A stretch of 49,037 nt of DNA from Clostridia bacterium (GTDB lineage Bacteria > Bacillota > Clostridia > Christensenellales > Borkfalkiaceae). Location of the stretch: contig JAFURP010000032.1 of NCBI GenBank assembly GCA_017471785.1, positions 1-49,037 of the forward strand, read 5' to 3'. A program made the position numbers and the translations under genes. Positions 1 to 8,426 of this stretch are shown here, piece by piece. Under the pieces are notes generated by a model. That model searched no databases. It worked only from the letters and a program-made list of their open reading frames with translations, and had not been told where the DNA came from. Position 1 is the first letter of the stretch. Every line of letters begins with the position of its first letter.

Positions 1-22
1 AAGAAAAAAGAAGGAAAGGATC

Positions 23-1408
23 ATGAACGACTTAAAAAATTTGAAAATAACGTATATCGGCGGCGGTAGCCGCGGTTGGGCGAAGAATTTTATGAACGAT
101 TTCGCGCTCGAGCCGGAGCTTGCCGGCAGCGTATATCTCTACGATATCGACAAGCAAGCGGCGGAATACAACGCGATCATCGGCAACGCGCTTTCCGCGC
201 GCGAGGACGTGGTGGGCAAATGGAACTACGTTGCCGAGCACGATCTGGCAAAGGCGCTCGACGGCGCGGATTTCGTCGTGATTTCCATACTCCCGGGTAC
301 GTTCGACGAGATGGAAAGCGACGTACATACCCCCGAAAAATACGGTATTTATCAATCGGTGGGCGATACGACGGGCGCAGGCGGTTTGGTGCGCGCGCTT
401 CGCTCCGTGCCTATCTTTTATAACTACGCCAAAGCGATCGAAAAGTATTGCCCGAACGCGTGGGTCATCAACTTTACCAACCCGATGGCGATGTGCGTAG
501 CGGCGCTTTATAAGGGCTTCCCGAAGATCAAGGCGTTCGGGTGCTGTCACGAGGTGTTCGCCACGCAAACGATCTTGGGCAAGGTGATCAAGGAACAGCT
601 GGGCGAGGACGCGAGCAGGGACGATATCCGTATCAACGTTTTCGGCGTAAACCATTTTACTTGGATAGACAAGGCGAGCTATAAGGGCAAGGATCTGCTT
701 CCGATGTACGATAAATTTATCGACGCGCATCCCGAGGGGATCGGTCGCGACGGGAATTGGGCGAACAACGGCTTCCAAACGAAGCAGCTCGTCAAGTTCG
801 AGCTTTTCAAGCGTTACGGTATCATCGCGGCGGCGGGGGATAGGCATCTTGCCGAGTTTTGCCCTGCGGATTGGTATTTATCCTCGCCCGAGCGCGTGGA
901 GGAAATGGGCTTTGGCTTGACGACGGTCGCTTGGAGAAAGCAACAGGAGGTATATCGCGTACAACAGCAAGAAAAGCGCGCGAAGGAGGGCGAGCCGTTC
1001 AAATTTTACAATACGGACGAGGAGACCGTCCGTCAGATCAAGGCGCTTTGCGGCTTGCACAGCTTTATCACGAACGTCAACGTACCCAACGTGGGGCAGA
1101 TCGAAAACCTGCCTTTGGGCTGCGTAGTGGAAACGAACGCGCAATTTTCCAGCGATTACGTTTCCCCCGTATTTGCAGGCAAAATTCCGCCTGCGGTCAA
1201 CGCGCTCGTATCGCGCGTTGCGCTCAATCAAGAGGCGATCGTGGAAGCGGCGATCACGGGCGATTACGAGCTTGCGTTCCAAGCGTTTGCCAACGATCAA
1301 GGGGTGCAGCTGCCCTTGGATAAGGCGCGCGAGCTGTTTAACGAAATGCTGTATAACACGAGAAAATATTTGCCCTATTACGAGCAATACGCGAAAACGC
1401 AAAAATAG
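23..1408 (+). CDS. GH4 family glycosidase, alpha-galacturonidase (LplD)-like
   Basis: A 461-residue cytoplasmic enzyme with no signal peptide. Family GH4 enzymes cleave glycosides by an NAD-dependent redox mechanism with a divalent metal. The Rossmann motif GGGSRGW is at residues 13-19, the metal-binding region GCCHEV at 173-178, and a GVNHF motif has N210 and H211. The Cys-His-Glu form (CHEV) is the one I associate with uronic-acid-acting members such as LplD, rather than 6-phospho-glucosidases; this subfamily call is from memory. An A/G-rich ribosome binding site precedes the ATG. The next gene starts 9 bp after the stop, so it is co-transcribed with the GH20 and GH2 genes. The start of the operon probably lies before the window. 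Confidence 0.85.
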   Translation: MNDLKNLKITYIGGGSRGWAKNFMNDFALEPELAGSVYLYDIDKQAAEYNAIIGNALSAREDVVGKWNYVAEHDLAKALDGADFVVISILPGTFDEMESDVHTPEKYGIYQSVGDTTGAGGLVRALRSVPIFYNYAKAIEKYCPNAWVINFTNPMAMCVAALYKGFPKIKAFGCCHEVFATQTILGKVIKEQLGEDASRDDIRINVFGVNHFTWIDKASYKGKDLLPMYDKFIDAHPEGIGRDGNWANNGFQTKQLVKFELFKRYGIIAAAGDRHLAEFCPADWYLSSPERVEEMGFGLTTVAWRKQQEVYRVQQQEKRAKEGEPFKFYNTDEETVRQIKALCGLHSFITNVNVPNVGQIENLPLGCVVETNAQFSSDYVSPVFAGKIPPAVNALVSRVALNQEAIVEAAITGDYELAFQAFANDQGVQLPLDKARELFNEMLYNTRKYLPYYEQYAKTQK

Positions 1409-1417
1409 GAACGTACT

Positions 1418-3034
1418 ATGAATAAAAACTTTCGCTTGGGCGCGATGCTCGATTGTTCGCGCTGTGCCGTGCCGACGGTGGAAGCCGTGAAAGCGTTTGC
1501 CTTAGACCTTAAAAAAATGGGTTATACGACGCTGCTTTTATACACCGAGGACACCTACGAGATCCCCGAAGAACCGCTTTGGGGGCATTTTAGAGGTAGA
1601 TATTCCAAGGAAGAATTGAAAGAGCTCGACGGGTTTTGCGCGGAGAACGGCTTGGAACTGATCCCTTGCGTGCAAACGCTCGCGCATCTCGATCAAATAT
1701 TCACGTGGGATAAATTGTACGAGAAGTACAAGGATGCGCCCGACGTTATGCTGGTCGGGGAAGAAAAAACGTACGAGCTGATCGATAATATCTTCCAAAC
1801 GCTTTCTCAATGTTATTCCACGAAAACGATCCATATCGGTATGGACGAGGCGGTCTTGCTCGGAAGCGGTCGGTATTATAATCGCCACGGCGCGCGCGAT
1901 AAATGTGAAATTTTGTTGGAGCATTTGAACAGGGTTTCGGAGCTCGCCAAGCCGTACGGCTTTACTCTCCTCATTTGGTCGGATATGTTTTTTCACCTTT
2001 TGAACAAGGGTAAGTATTATCAATCGAGCGAGATACCCGAAGAGATCGTCCGTCGCGTGCCCGAAAACGTGCGGCTGGTTTATTGGGATTATTATAACGA
2101 GGACAAAGCCACGTACGATAGTATGATCAAGGCGCACAAGGGCTTTGGAAAAGAGGTATGGTTTGCGGGCGGCGCGGTAAAATGGTTTGGCTTTCATTCC
2201 AACAATCAAAAGACGTTTCGGGCGGTCAGTCCGGCTATGCGCTCGTGCTCGGAAAACGGTATAGACGATATTTTCATTACGTTGTGGGGGGATAACGGGA
2301 ACGAGTGTCCCGTTTGCGCCGTATTGCCGTCGCTCGTGTACGCGGCACGATGCGCCAAAGGGGATCACAGCCTCGAAAACGCCCGAAAAACGTTTGAAGA
2401 TCTTTTCGGCGAGCGTTGGGACGATTTTATGCTTTTCGATCTTGCTATGCCCGAAAATTTGCTTCCCTACCGCGAATGTGCGACGGGCGCAAAGGAAATG
2501 CTGTACGGCGATTGCTTCCTTGGAAAATTCGATTCCACGGTGAGCGGTACGGGCGCGGAAAACAAAGTGTTTGCCGAGTACGCCGAGAAATTGGGCGAGG
2601 CGAAGGCGAGGAGCAAAAATTACGGCTACGTATTCGAGAGCTACGAAAAGCTGTGCCGCGTATTAGCCGTGAAATACGATCTGGGCTATCGGACGAGAAC
2701 GCTGTATCAAGCGGGCGACAAAGAGGGCTTGGAAAAGCTGATCGACGATTACGCGATCGTGATAGAGCGCGTAGAAGAATTTTATGTCGCTTTCAAAAAA
2801 ATGTGGTTTGCTTTCAACAAGCCGCACGGCTTCGACGTACACGATATACGCCTCGGCGGACTTTTGCAAAGGTTGAGAAGCTGTAAAGGGCGGTTGGAAG
2901 CGTATATAAAGGGTGAAACGGAGAGAATAGAAGAATTGGAGGAGGAGCTTGTCAACGCGCTTGCGTGCGAAGATGCAAAGCGCATTCCGCGCTATAACGT
3001 ATATAGCGGTTTGGCAACGCTCAACAGGCTTTAA
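1418..3034 (+). CDS. GH20 beta-N-acetylhexosaminidase, GH20C-like (copy 1)
   Basis: A 538-residue single-barrel GH20 enzyme without signal peptide, so probably cytoplasmic. GH20 enzymes remove terminal beta-GlcNAc or beta-GalNAc by substrate-assisted catalysis using a neighbouring Asp-Glu pair; here the pair is D143-E144 in the motif HIGMDEA. The N-terminal strand pattern (YTEDTYEI, GHFRGRY, LIPCVQTLAHL) resembles Streptococcus GH20C, a broad exo-hexosaminidase. A second gene of exactly the same length lies at 24109-25725. It sits between GH4 and GH2 genes with gaps of 9 and 11 bp, so the three probably act in sequence on one imported oligosaccharide. Substrate specificity cannot be read from the sequence. 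Confidence 0.85.
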   Translation: MNKNFRLGAMLDCSRCAVPTVEAVKAFALDLKKMGYTTLLLYTEDTYEIPEEPLWGHFRGRYSKEELKELDGFCAENGLELIPCVQTLAHLDQIFTWDKLYEKYKDAPDVMLVGEEKTYELIDNIFQTLSQCYSTKTIHIGMDEAVLLGSGRYYNRHGARDKCEILLEHLNRVSELAKPYGFTLLIWSDMFFHLLNKGKYYQSSEIPEEIVRRVPENVRLVYWDYYNEDKATYDSMIKAHKGFGKEVWFAGGAVKWFGFHSNNQKTFRAVSPAMRSCSENGIDDIFITLWGDNGNECPVCAVLPSLVYAARCAKGDHSLENARKTFEDLFGERWDDFMLFDLAMPENLLPYRECATGAKEMLYGDCFLGKFDSTVSGTGAENKVFAEYAEKLGEAKARSKNYGYVFESYEKLCRVLAVKYDLGYRTRTLYQAGDKEGLEKLIDDYAIVIERVEEFYVAFKKMWFAFNKPHGFDVHDIRLGGLLQRLRSCKGRLEAYIKGETERIEELEEELVNALACEDAKRIPRYNVYSGLATLNRL

Positions 3035-3045
3035 CGAACGGAATA

Positions 3046-5838
3046 ATGAGAACGGTTTACGAGGAATTTATACAATTTAATAAAGATTTTACGGCGCAAA
3101 AAAACGCTTTTTACGGACCCGATTCTCCCTTGGACGAAGCGGCGCAAAAGGCGTTTTTGCAAAGGTACGCAAGCTATGCAAAGGCGCGCTACGGCAAGGA
3201 CGTATGCTTTCAAAAGGCGGCGACGCAAGAGGAAATAGCCCGTGCGGAAAAAGCGTTGCGTATGGAGAAAGGCGATTTTTTCAAGGTTTATAAACGGGAT
3301 AAAAAGCGGCTTTATAAAAATTGGTCGTTATACACCGCGCGCGCGACGGTAAAGGACGGCTTCGTGGAACTGAAAGACGATTACGCGTTTCCTATGCCCG
3401 CCGCGAAATACGACTTGACGGACGGGATCAAAGAGATCTCGTTTGCGGTGTATATCGATAAAGGGTATTATCAAAACCATAAATACGTCGGGGCGACGAC
3501 CACCAGCCGTTTTATCGAATTCAGACGGGATTGTACGGAGGCGGTCAAGCTTTGCTTCGCGCCGAACGGTACGCTGGCGCATAAGGACGGGTCGGTAAAG
3601 CCCTATCATTATACGGTCACGGAATTGGGGAAGTACGCGTTTAACGAATGGAACGTAGTGAAGCTCGTATTCCGCGACGGGGATTTCGAGCTGCATTTTA
3701 ACGGGGAAGTACGCACGCTGCAATACAGCAACGAGGTGCGCCCCGATAATATTTACGTGGGCGGCGGTATGCAACCTGCGACTTTTTGGCGGTTTAAGCC
3801 CCTTTCCCTGATAACGGAAACGGGAAAGATAACCGACTTTTTCGCGGCGGAAGCGGAACGGGAGATCGCGGAGGAATACTTGGGCGAAAGACAGCTTCCT
3901 ATCGTTTTGGGTACGAAAGAAAATCAAGACAAGGAACTGATCCTGCGGAAAAGCTTTTATTGTCCGAGCGGCGTCGAATGTAGCTTGAACGTCCGCGCGC
4001 TCGACCCTTGCGGCGCGGTGTATATCAACGGCAAAAAGGTGATGGAAACGGACGATTTTCAGCCCTTTACGTTGGATATTACGCCTTACGTGAGAACGGG
4101 TGGAAACGCGTTGGAGCTCGTAGTGTATCCGCGCGCGCCCGAAACCTTATATCCTTGGCACAGGCATAACGATTATTATAACGGTTGGTTTTGTTTAAGC
4201 GCAGATATCGTCGATTCCAAAACGCTCGGCGTAAAGGAGCTGACCGTGACGACGTTGCAAAGCGGCGCGGCAAGCAAATTCAACGTAAAAGCAACGGTGG
4301 ATAACGCTTCGCTTTGCGGAAAAGAATACGCGTTGTTTTTGACGAAGATATACCCCGAAAGAGGGGATACGTCGCTGTTGAAAAAGGGCGTCGTTGCGGG
4401 AAATATCAGCGACGATTTCGAATTGCCCGTTGATTTGTGGGACGTGGATTCGCCTAATTTATATTCGTTGCGGATAGAGATCTACGACGACGAACAAGTG
4501 TACTGCGCGACGGAAACGGAATGCGGCTTCCGAACGGTGGAGCAAAAGCAGGGCGCGATCTTTATAAACGGACGAAAGACCGTGTTAAAGGGTGCGTTGA
4601 ATATGCAGTTTTTGCCACCCTACGACGAAATTCCGCTTAATCACGTTTGTCCGTCCGATCGGCAAATTATCGAGCAGATATTGGCGATCAAGGCTATGAA
4701 CGGGAACTGTATGCGCCTGCATCAGCTCGGCTACGGCTGCGGCGACAGGCGGTTTGCGCGTATTTGCGACCGTTTGGGTATTTTCCTCATTTGGACGACG
4801 AGGCTTATCGACAGTATCGAAAATATCAAATGGACGGATACGTGGAAGCAGGCAAAGGGCTATCAAACGCAAATGCTCGAAGTGATCAACAGCCCGAGTA
4901 TTATTATGTGGGAAGGCTCGAACGAATGTCACGCGGAGCTTGCAAAGGTAGACCTATTGTTCGATAGCTTCGTATCCGCGGTAAAAGAGGTGGACGAAAG
5001 TCGTTTAATTTGTCCCGTATCGCATTTATATTACGGGGGCGGTTTGTACGGCGGCGCACATTATTATTCGGATAGCGGCGAGTTCGACGAAGTGGGGAAC
5101 GCGGTACGGTCCTCTTTCGGGTGGACGGATAAAGACGTCGTCCGTAGCGCGCATACCTATTGTTTGTTATTGGGCTACGGCGAGCCTTGGAAGCGTATGG
5201 TGGAGCAGGACTGGAAATGGCAAAACGAGTTGTTTTATAACGACGAAAAGGCGTATCTCGTCAGCGAATACGCGATCATCGGCAGACAAAATCCCGATAC
5301 GGAAGAAGCGAAAGCGTTCATCAACAAAGATTCTTACGAGTTTTCCGACGAAAAGAACGCGTTGGGCTTCGTTTTTACCGACGGCGAGTGGGAGTTAAGT
5401 CAAGCGTATCAGGCGGTTTGCGCGTCGTTGGCGACGAAGCAGCTTTTGAAAAACGACGCGGACGGAATGTTGTGGTGCTGTTTGTGGGGCGGCGCGAATA
5501 ATGCGAGCTACTTAAAGCCGATCGTAGATTTTTACGGGTACACCAAGCTTGCGTTTTATTCATTGAAAGAAGCCTTCCAGAAAACGGTTGCCTTTAATGA
5601 AAACCCCGATATTTTGTTGGGCGCCGAGTATACGGTTAAGCCCGTCGTATGCGGTATAAAGGAAACGGAGCCTTTCGACCTTACGATTACCGTTTTATCC
5701 GAGCAAGGCGAGGAGATAGAAAGAAAAACGTATCGTAATATCGTCGGAAACGGTAAGGCTTGTCTTACGCCGTTTAAGCCGCGTTGGAGGGGGGACGGAT
5801 ATTACGTTCTTCGCTACGAGATAAACGAAAAAAAATGA
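3046..5838 (+). CDS. GH2 family beta-glycosidase with extra N-terminal domain
   Basis: A 930-residue GH2-type enzyme, no signal peptide. Residues 1 to about 280 form an extra region that looks like a beta-sandwich (LamG-like) rather than the usual GH2 start. A GH2 sugar-binding domain follows at about 290-400, an Ig-like domain at about 400-500, and the TIM barrel from about 505. The acid/base is probably E627 in GSNE and the nucleophile E741 in VSEYA, which fits GH2 spacing. GH2 covers beta-galactosidase, beta-glucuronidase, beta-mannosidase and others, and I cannot choose between them. Last gene of the first three-gene set; a new promoter starts 10 bp after its stop. Confidence 0.8.
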   Translation: MRTVYEEFIQFNKDFTAQKNAFYGPDSPLDEAAQKAFLQRYASYAKARYGKDVCFQKAATQEEIARAEKALRMEKGDFFKVYKRDKKRLYKNWSLYTARATVKDGFVELKDDYAFPMPAAKYDLTDGIKEISFAVYIDKGYYQNHKYVGATTTSRFIEFRRDCTEAVKLCFAPNGTLAHKDGSVKPYHYTVTELGKYAFNEWNVVKLVFRDGDFELHFNGEVRTLQYSNEVRPDNIYVGGGMQPATFWRFKPLSLITETGKITDFFAAEAEREIAEEYLGERQLPIVLGTKENQDKELILRKSFYCPSGVECSLNVRALDPCGAVYINGKKVMETDDFQPFTLDITPYVRTGGNALELVVYPRAPETLYPWHRHNDYYNGWFCLSADIVDSKTLGVKELTVTTLQSGAASKFNVKATVDNASLCGKEYALFLTKIYPERGDTSLLKKGVVAGNISDDFELPVDLWDVDSPNLYSLRIEIYDDEQVYCATETECGFRTVEQKQGAIFINGRKTVLKGALNMQFLPPYDEIPLNHVCPSDRQIIEQILAIKAMNGNCMRLHQLGYGCGDRRFARICDRLGIFLIWTTRLIDSIENIKWTDTWKQAKGYQTQMLEVINSPSIIMWEGSNECHAELAKVDLLFDSFVSAVKEVDESRLICPVSHLYYGGGLYGGAHYYSDSGEFDEVGNAVRSSFGWTDKDVVRSAHTYCLLLGYGEPWKRMVEQDWKWQNELFYNDEKAYLVSEYAIIGRQNPDTEEAKAFINKDSYEFSDEKNALGFVFTDGEWELSQAYQAVCASLATKQLLKNDADGMLWCCLWGGANNASYLKPIVDFYGYTKLAFYSLKEAFQKTVAFNENPDILLGAEYTVKPVVCGIKETEPFDLTITVLSEQGEEIERKTYRNIVGNGKACLTPFKPRWRGDGYYVLRYEINEKK

Positions 5839-5848
5839 GCTTATCGGG

Positions 5849-5878
5849 TTGACAGGTCGAAGTTTTTTTTGATATAAT
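5849..5878 (+). promoter_or_regulatory. Sigma-A type promoter for the esterase gene
   Basis: TTGACA at 5849-5854 and TATAAT at 5873-5878 with an 18-bp spacer. The ribosome binding site AAGGAGA of the next gene is at 5899-5905. The promoter lies directly after the GH2 stop, so the esterase and YitT genes can be transcribed apart from the GH4-GH20-GH2 set. Confidence 0.8.
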
Positions 5879-5913
5879 ATTCGATATCATAATTCAAAAA
5901 GGAGAAAGTAAAA

Positions 5914-6957
5914 ATGAGAGAGCAAAAGACGATCAACGGAGAATTGGTCCACGATCTATTGATAGAAAAAATGCTCCCCGCATTGAGTTATAACGAGAAC
6001 GTCGATTATGCCGAATGGAAAGAAAGTATTCGGGAAAAATTTATCGAGCTTACGGGAATAGACGAAATAGAGAAAAACGCCTGTCCGCTCAACGTGCAAG
6101 TGGAATGGCGCGAGAAAAAAGAGGGCTACGAGCTTATCCGCTTTACGTTTGACAGCGAAGTGGGCGCGACCGTGCCCTGCTATTTGCTCGTACCCGATAC
6201 GGGGAAAGAAAAATATCCCGTAGCCATCACCTTACAGGGTCATTCTTCGGGGTTTCATAATTCGATAGCAGAGCCTAAAAACGAAAGCGAAGAAGAATAT
6301 GCGCTCGGCAGGGGAAAGTTTGCCGTGCAGGCGGTAGAAAACGGTTTTATCGCGCTTGCGGTCGAACAGCGCGGTATGGGCGAACGCCGTCCGACCACCC
6401 CCGAACGCTTTACGGGCGCAAATTGCCGTTGGGCGGCAAGGCTTGCCTTTGAGCTGGGCAGGACGCTGATCGGAGAAAGGGTATGGGACGTACGTAAAGC
6501 GATCGACGCGCTGGCGGCTTTTCCCGAATGCGATACGGACAAGATCCTCATCACGGGCAATTCGGGCGGCGGTACGGCGAGCTATTATGCGGCGTGCTAT
6601 GACGAGCGGATCAAATTGAGCGTGCCGAGCTGTTCTTTTTGCTCGTATAAGGAATCGATATTGAGCGTTGCACATTGCGATTGTAACTATATTCCCTCGG
6701 TATATAAATATTTCGATATGCAGGATCTGGCTTGCTTGATCGCACCCCGCCCGTTGACGGTCGTTACGGGGATAAAGGATAAGATATTCCCCATACACGG
6801 CGTACGGCGTAGCTATGAAACGGTACGGCAAATATACGCACGGAACGACGCGCAGGACAACTGCCGTATCATAGAAACGCCGATGGCGCACTATTGGTGT
6901 GTGGACCTCGTGTGGAACGCTATTAACGAGGCGTGTGAAAAGCTCGGTTGGAAATGA
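5914..6957 (+). CDS. Alpha/beta-hydrolase, acetylxylan esterase-like carbohydrate esterase
   Basis: A 347-residue alpha/beta-hydrolase without signal peptide. The nucleophile elbow GNSGG holds S217. The likely acid is D289 (TGIKDKIFP, after the typical APRPL strand) and the likely base is H326 (PMAHYW). This layout fits the AXE1/cephalosporin-C deacetylase and dienelactone hydrolase-like families, which in glycan loci usually remove acetyl or other ester groups from sugars. It sits next to three glycosidases, so removal of acyl groups from imported oligosaccharide is the best guess. It has its own consensus promoter and a good AAGGAGA site. A peptidase or other ester substrate is not excluded. 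Confidence 0.7.
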   Translation: MREQKTINGELVHDLLIEKMLPALSYNENVDYAEWKESIREKFIELTGIDEIEKNACPLNVQVEWREKKEGYELIRFTFDSEVGATVPCYLLVPDTGKEKYPVAITLQGHSSGFHNSIAEPKNESEEEYALGRGKFAVQAVENGFIALAVEQRGMGERRPTTPERFTGANCRWAARLAFELGRTLIGERVWDVRKAIDALAAFPECDTDKILITGNSGGGTASYYAACYDERIKLSVPSCSFCSYKESILSVAHCDCNYIPSVYKYFDMQDLACLIAPRPLTVVTGIKDKIFPIHGVRRSYETVRQIYARNDAQDNCRIIETPMAHYWCVDLVWNAINEACEKLGWK

Positions 6958-6971
6958 GGCGCGCGTAAAAA

Positions 6972-7847
6972 ATGAACAAGAAATCGGTTAAAAAAGAATG
7001 TATCAATTTGAGTATGCTGTTGCTTGCCGCCGTATTCGGCGCGTTCGGTATGCACGTATTCGTATACCCGTCCAATTTTGCGCCTATGGGGATAGACGGT
7101 ATCGCCACGATGTTGCAGGCGTTGACGGGCGTCAACGCAGGTATTTATACGCTCGTGTTGAATTTGCCGTTGTTTATTATGGCGTGGTTTATCCTAAAGA
7201 AACGATACGTGATTTATACGATCGTATTTATCGTAACGGTTTCGGGTATGCTCGTCGTTTTGGAGGCAGTTTCCTTCTATCAATACGTAACGGAAACGGA
7301 TAAACTGATTTCCGCCATCTTTTCGGGCATAATGCTCGGGGTGCGTACGGGCGTTATGATAAAAATAGGCGGCAGCGCCGGCGGCGCGGATATTATCGCG
7401 TGCGCGGTACAGGCGAAAAAGCCGTACGGGAACGTGGAAAGGTTGATCAGCTTGATTTGCTACGCCATTATGGGCTTGTCCTTTTTCGTGTATTGGGATT
7501 TGAACTGTATTTTCTTATCCATCGTGCAGCTGATCGTTTTCGAGTGGGTAATGAAAGCGATACTGACCCCGACGAGAAACGCGATAGAGGTAAAGATCGT
7601 AACGAAGCACCCGAACGAGATCAAGGAGGAGCTTTTATATAACCTCAAACACGGGGCGACGCTCGTGGAGAGTAAGGGCATGTATACGGATAACGAAAAC
7701 AGCATCATTTTTTCCGTGATCAATATTCGGCAAATGCCCGAGTTTATGGAAATGATAAAACGGTATACGGATACGTTCGTGTACTATTCGGACGTGAAGG
7801 GCGTACGGGGTAATTTCCGTTGGCAAAAGGACGACGTGGCTAAATAA
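6972..7847 (+). CDS. YitT family membrane protein (DUF161 + DUF2179)
   Basis: A 291-residue integral membrane protein of normal YitT length. Roughly residues 1-200 carry five or six hydrophobic helices of the YitT membrane domain, including the glycine-rich GGSAGGADIIA segment. Residues about 210-285 are a soluble DUF2179 domain ending in FVYYSDVKGVRG. The family is widespread in Bacillota and its transported substrate or role is unknown. It starts 14 bp after the esterase stop, so it may share that promoter, though its ribosome binding site is weak. A strong convergent terminator follows. Its place beside glycan genes could be chance. Confidence 0.85.
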   Translation: MNKKSVKKECINLSMLLLAAVFGAFGMHVFVYPSNFAPMGIDGIATMLQALTGVNAGIYTLVLNLPLFIMAWFILKKRYVIYTIVFIVTVSGMLVVLEAVSFYQYVTETDKLISAIFSGIMLGVRTGVMIKIGGSAGGADIIACAVQAKKPYGNVERLISLICYAIMGLSFFVYWDLNCIFLSIVQLIVFEWVMKAILTPTRNAIEVKIVTKHPNEIKEELLYNLKHGATLVESKGMYTDNENSIIFSVINIRQMPEFMEMIKRYTDTFVYYSDVKGVRGNFRWQKDDVAK

Positions 7848-7862
7848 TTGGGTATAAATAAG

Positions 7863-7893
7863 AAATCGCCTCCACATTGCGTGGAGGCGATTT
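7863..7893. terminator. Bidirectional terminator between YitT and XRE genes
   Basis: A perfect 13-bp inverted repeat (7863-7875 and 7881-7893) with the 5-base loop ATTGC. The arms begin with AAA and end with TTT, so it can stop transcripts from both the plus-strand YitT gene and the minus-strand XRE gene. Confidence 0.85.
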
Positions 7894-7896
7894 ACG

Positions 7897-8100
7897 TTAT
7901 TCGTTTAATCCAAGCAGGTAATCCGCAGATACCGCAAAATATTGACATAGCGCGATCAAATCCTTGAAGGACGGCTCTTGATAACCGCATTCCCAATGGG
8001 AAAGCGTGGGTACCGTAATCGATAATTCTTGCGCCAATGCCTTTTGGGTTAGTCCCTTTTCCATTCTCAATTCTTTCAATCTTTCGCCGAATATTTTCAT
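7897..8100 (-). CDS. XRE-family HTH transcriptional regulator
   Basis: A short Cro/CI-type DNA-binding protein of 67 residues if started at MKIFGERL (8100); a start two codons earlier (8106, MDMKIF) is also possible. The longer open frame to 8298 is not coding, because it runs through the divergent promoter and operator region. The helix-turn-helix covers about residues 7-60 (LKELRMEKGLTQ, LAQEL, TVPTLSHWE), followed by the usual SADYLLGL end. No ribosome binding site is visible, and a TATAAT sequence (8108-8113, minus strand) ends just 7 bases before the start of MKIF, which would fit a leaderless message. Three TCG-N5-CGA sites upstream are probable operators. It faces away from a small Cys-rich gene that it may control. 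Confidence 0.8.
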   Translation of the reverse strand: MKIFGERLKELRMEKGLTQKALAQELSITVPTLSHWECGYQEPSFKDLIALCQYFAVSADYLLGLNE

Positions 8101-8125
8101 ATCCATTATTATAACATAAAAAGTA

Positions 8126-8186
8126 TCGGAAAACGATTTACAATCGAAAAACGATATGATATAATCGAAAAAATATCGATTTACGA
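8126..8186. promoter_or_regulatory. Array of three TCG-N5-CGA inverted repeats, probable XRE operators
   Basis: Three copies of the inverted repeat TCG-N5-CGA are at 8126-8136, 8144-8154 and 8176-8186. The first overlaps the expected upstream region of the XRE promoter, the second lies between the -35 and -10 of the plus-strand promoter, and the third is downstream of that -10. A further TCG-N9-CGA pairing is at 8165-8179. The spacing and position fit autoregulation plus repression of the divergent gene. Operator function is inferred. Confidence 0.6.
8137..8165 (+). promoter_or_regulatory. Promoter for the small Cys-rich protein
   Basis: TTTACA at 8137-8142 and TATAAT at 8160-8165 with a 17-bp spacer. 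A TCG-N5-CGA repeat sits inside the spacer, so a bound regulator would block RNA polymerase. Confidence 0.75.
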
Positions 8187-8211
8187 TACAAAAAACAAGG
8201 AGGCTGGAAAA

Positions 8212-8331
8212 ATGGAAAGAAAAAACAAAGCGTGTTGGAATTGTGGTAATTATAAAGCCTATTATACAAAGGGGCTGTGTCACAAGGAGGACGAGCAAAG
8301 AGATTCGAAGCCGTTTGAGGGGAATATGTAA
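8212..8331 (+). CDS. 39-residue Cys-rich, probable zinc-binding small protein
   Basis: A short gene with a consensus promoter and an AAGGAGG site 7 bases before the ATG, so translation is likely. The product has C8, C11, C23 and H24, a CxxC plus CH pattern that could hold one zinc ion, around the segment AYYTKG. Small Bacillota proteins with CWNCG and YYTKG segments are familiar to me as uncharacterised conserved proteins, often longer (about 55-65 residues) with more cysteines at the end, so this one may be a shortened member. It faces the XRE regulator, and operator-like repeats cover its promoter. The function is unknown. Confidence 0.65.
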   Translation: MERKNKACWNCGNYKAYYTKGLCHKEDEQRDSKPFEGNM

Positions 8332-8383
8332 AATGATCCAAAGATAAAGAGTTGGTCGAAGCTTTTCGTTGCTTTCCGATAAT

Positions 8384-8425
8384 AAACCGGGCTTTTATGC
8401 GTTGATCGGCATAAAAGCCCGGTTT
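8384..8425. terminator. Bidirectional terminator between small Cys protein and AraC gene
   Basis: A perfect 17-bp inverted repeat (8384-8400 and 8409-8425) with an 8-base loop. The arms start with AAA and end with TTT, so it serves both convergent genes. It ends 1 bp before the AraC stop codon. Confidence 0.85.
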
Positions 8426-8426
8426 C

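Noticed and set aside
7897..8298. 133-residue version of the XRE protein
   Set aside because: The added N-terminus is translated operator and promoter DNA and is hydrophobic nonsense; the family starts at MKIFGERL.
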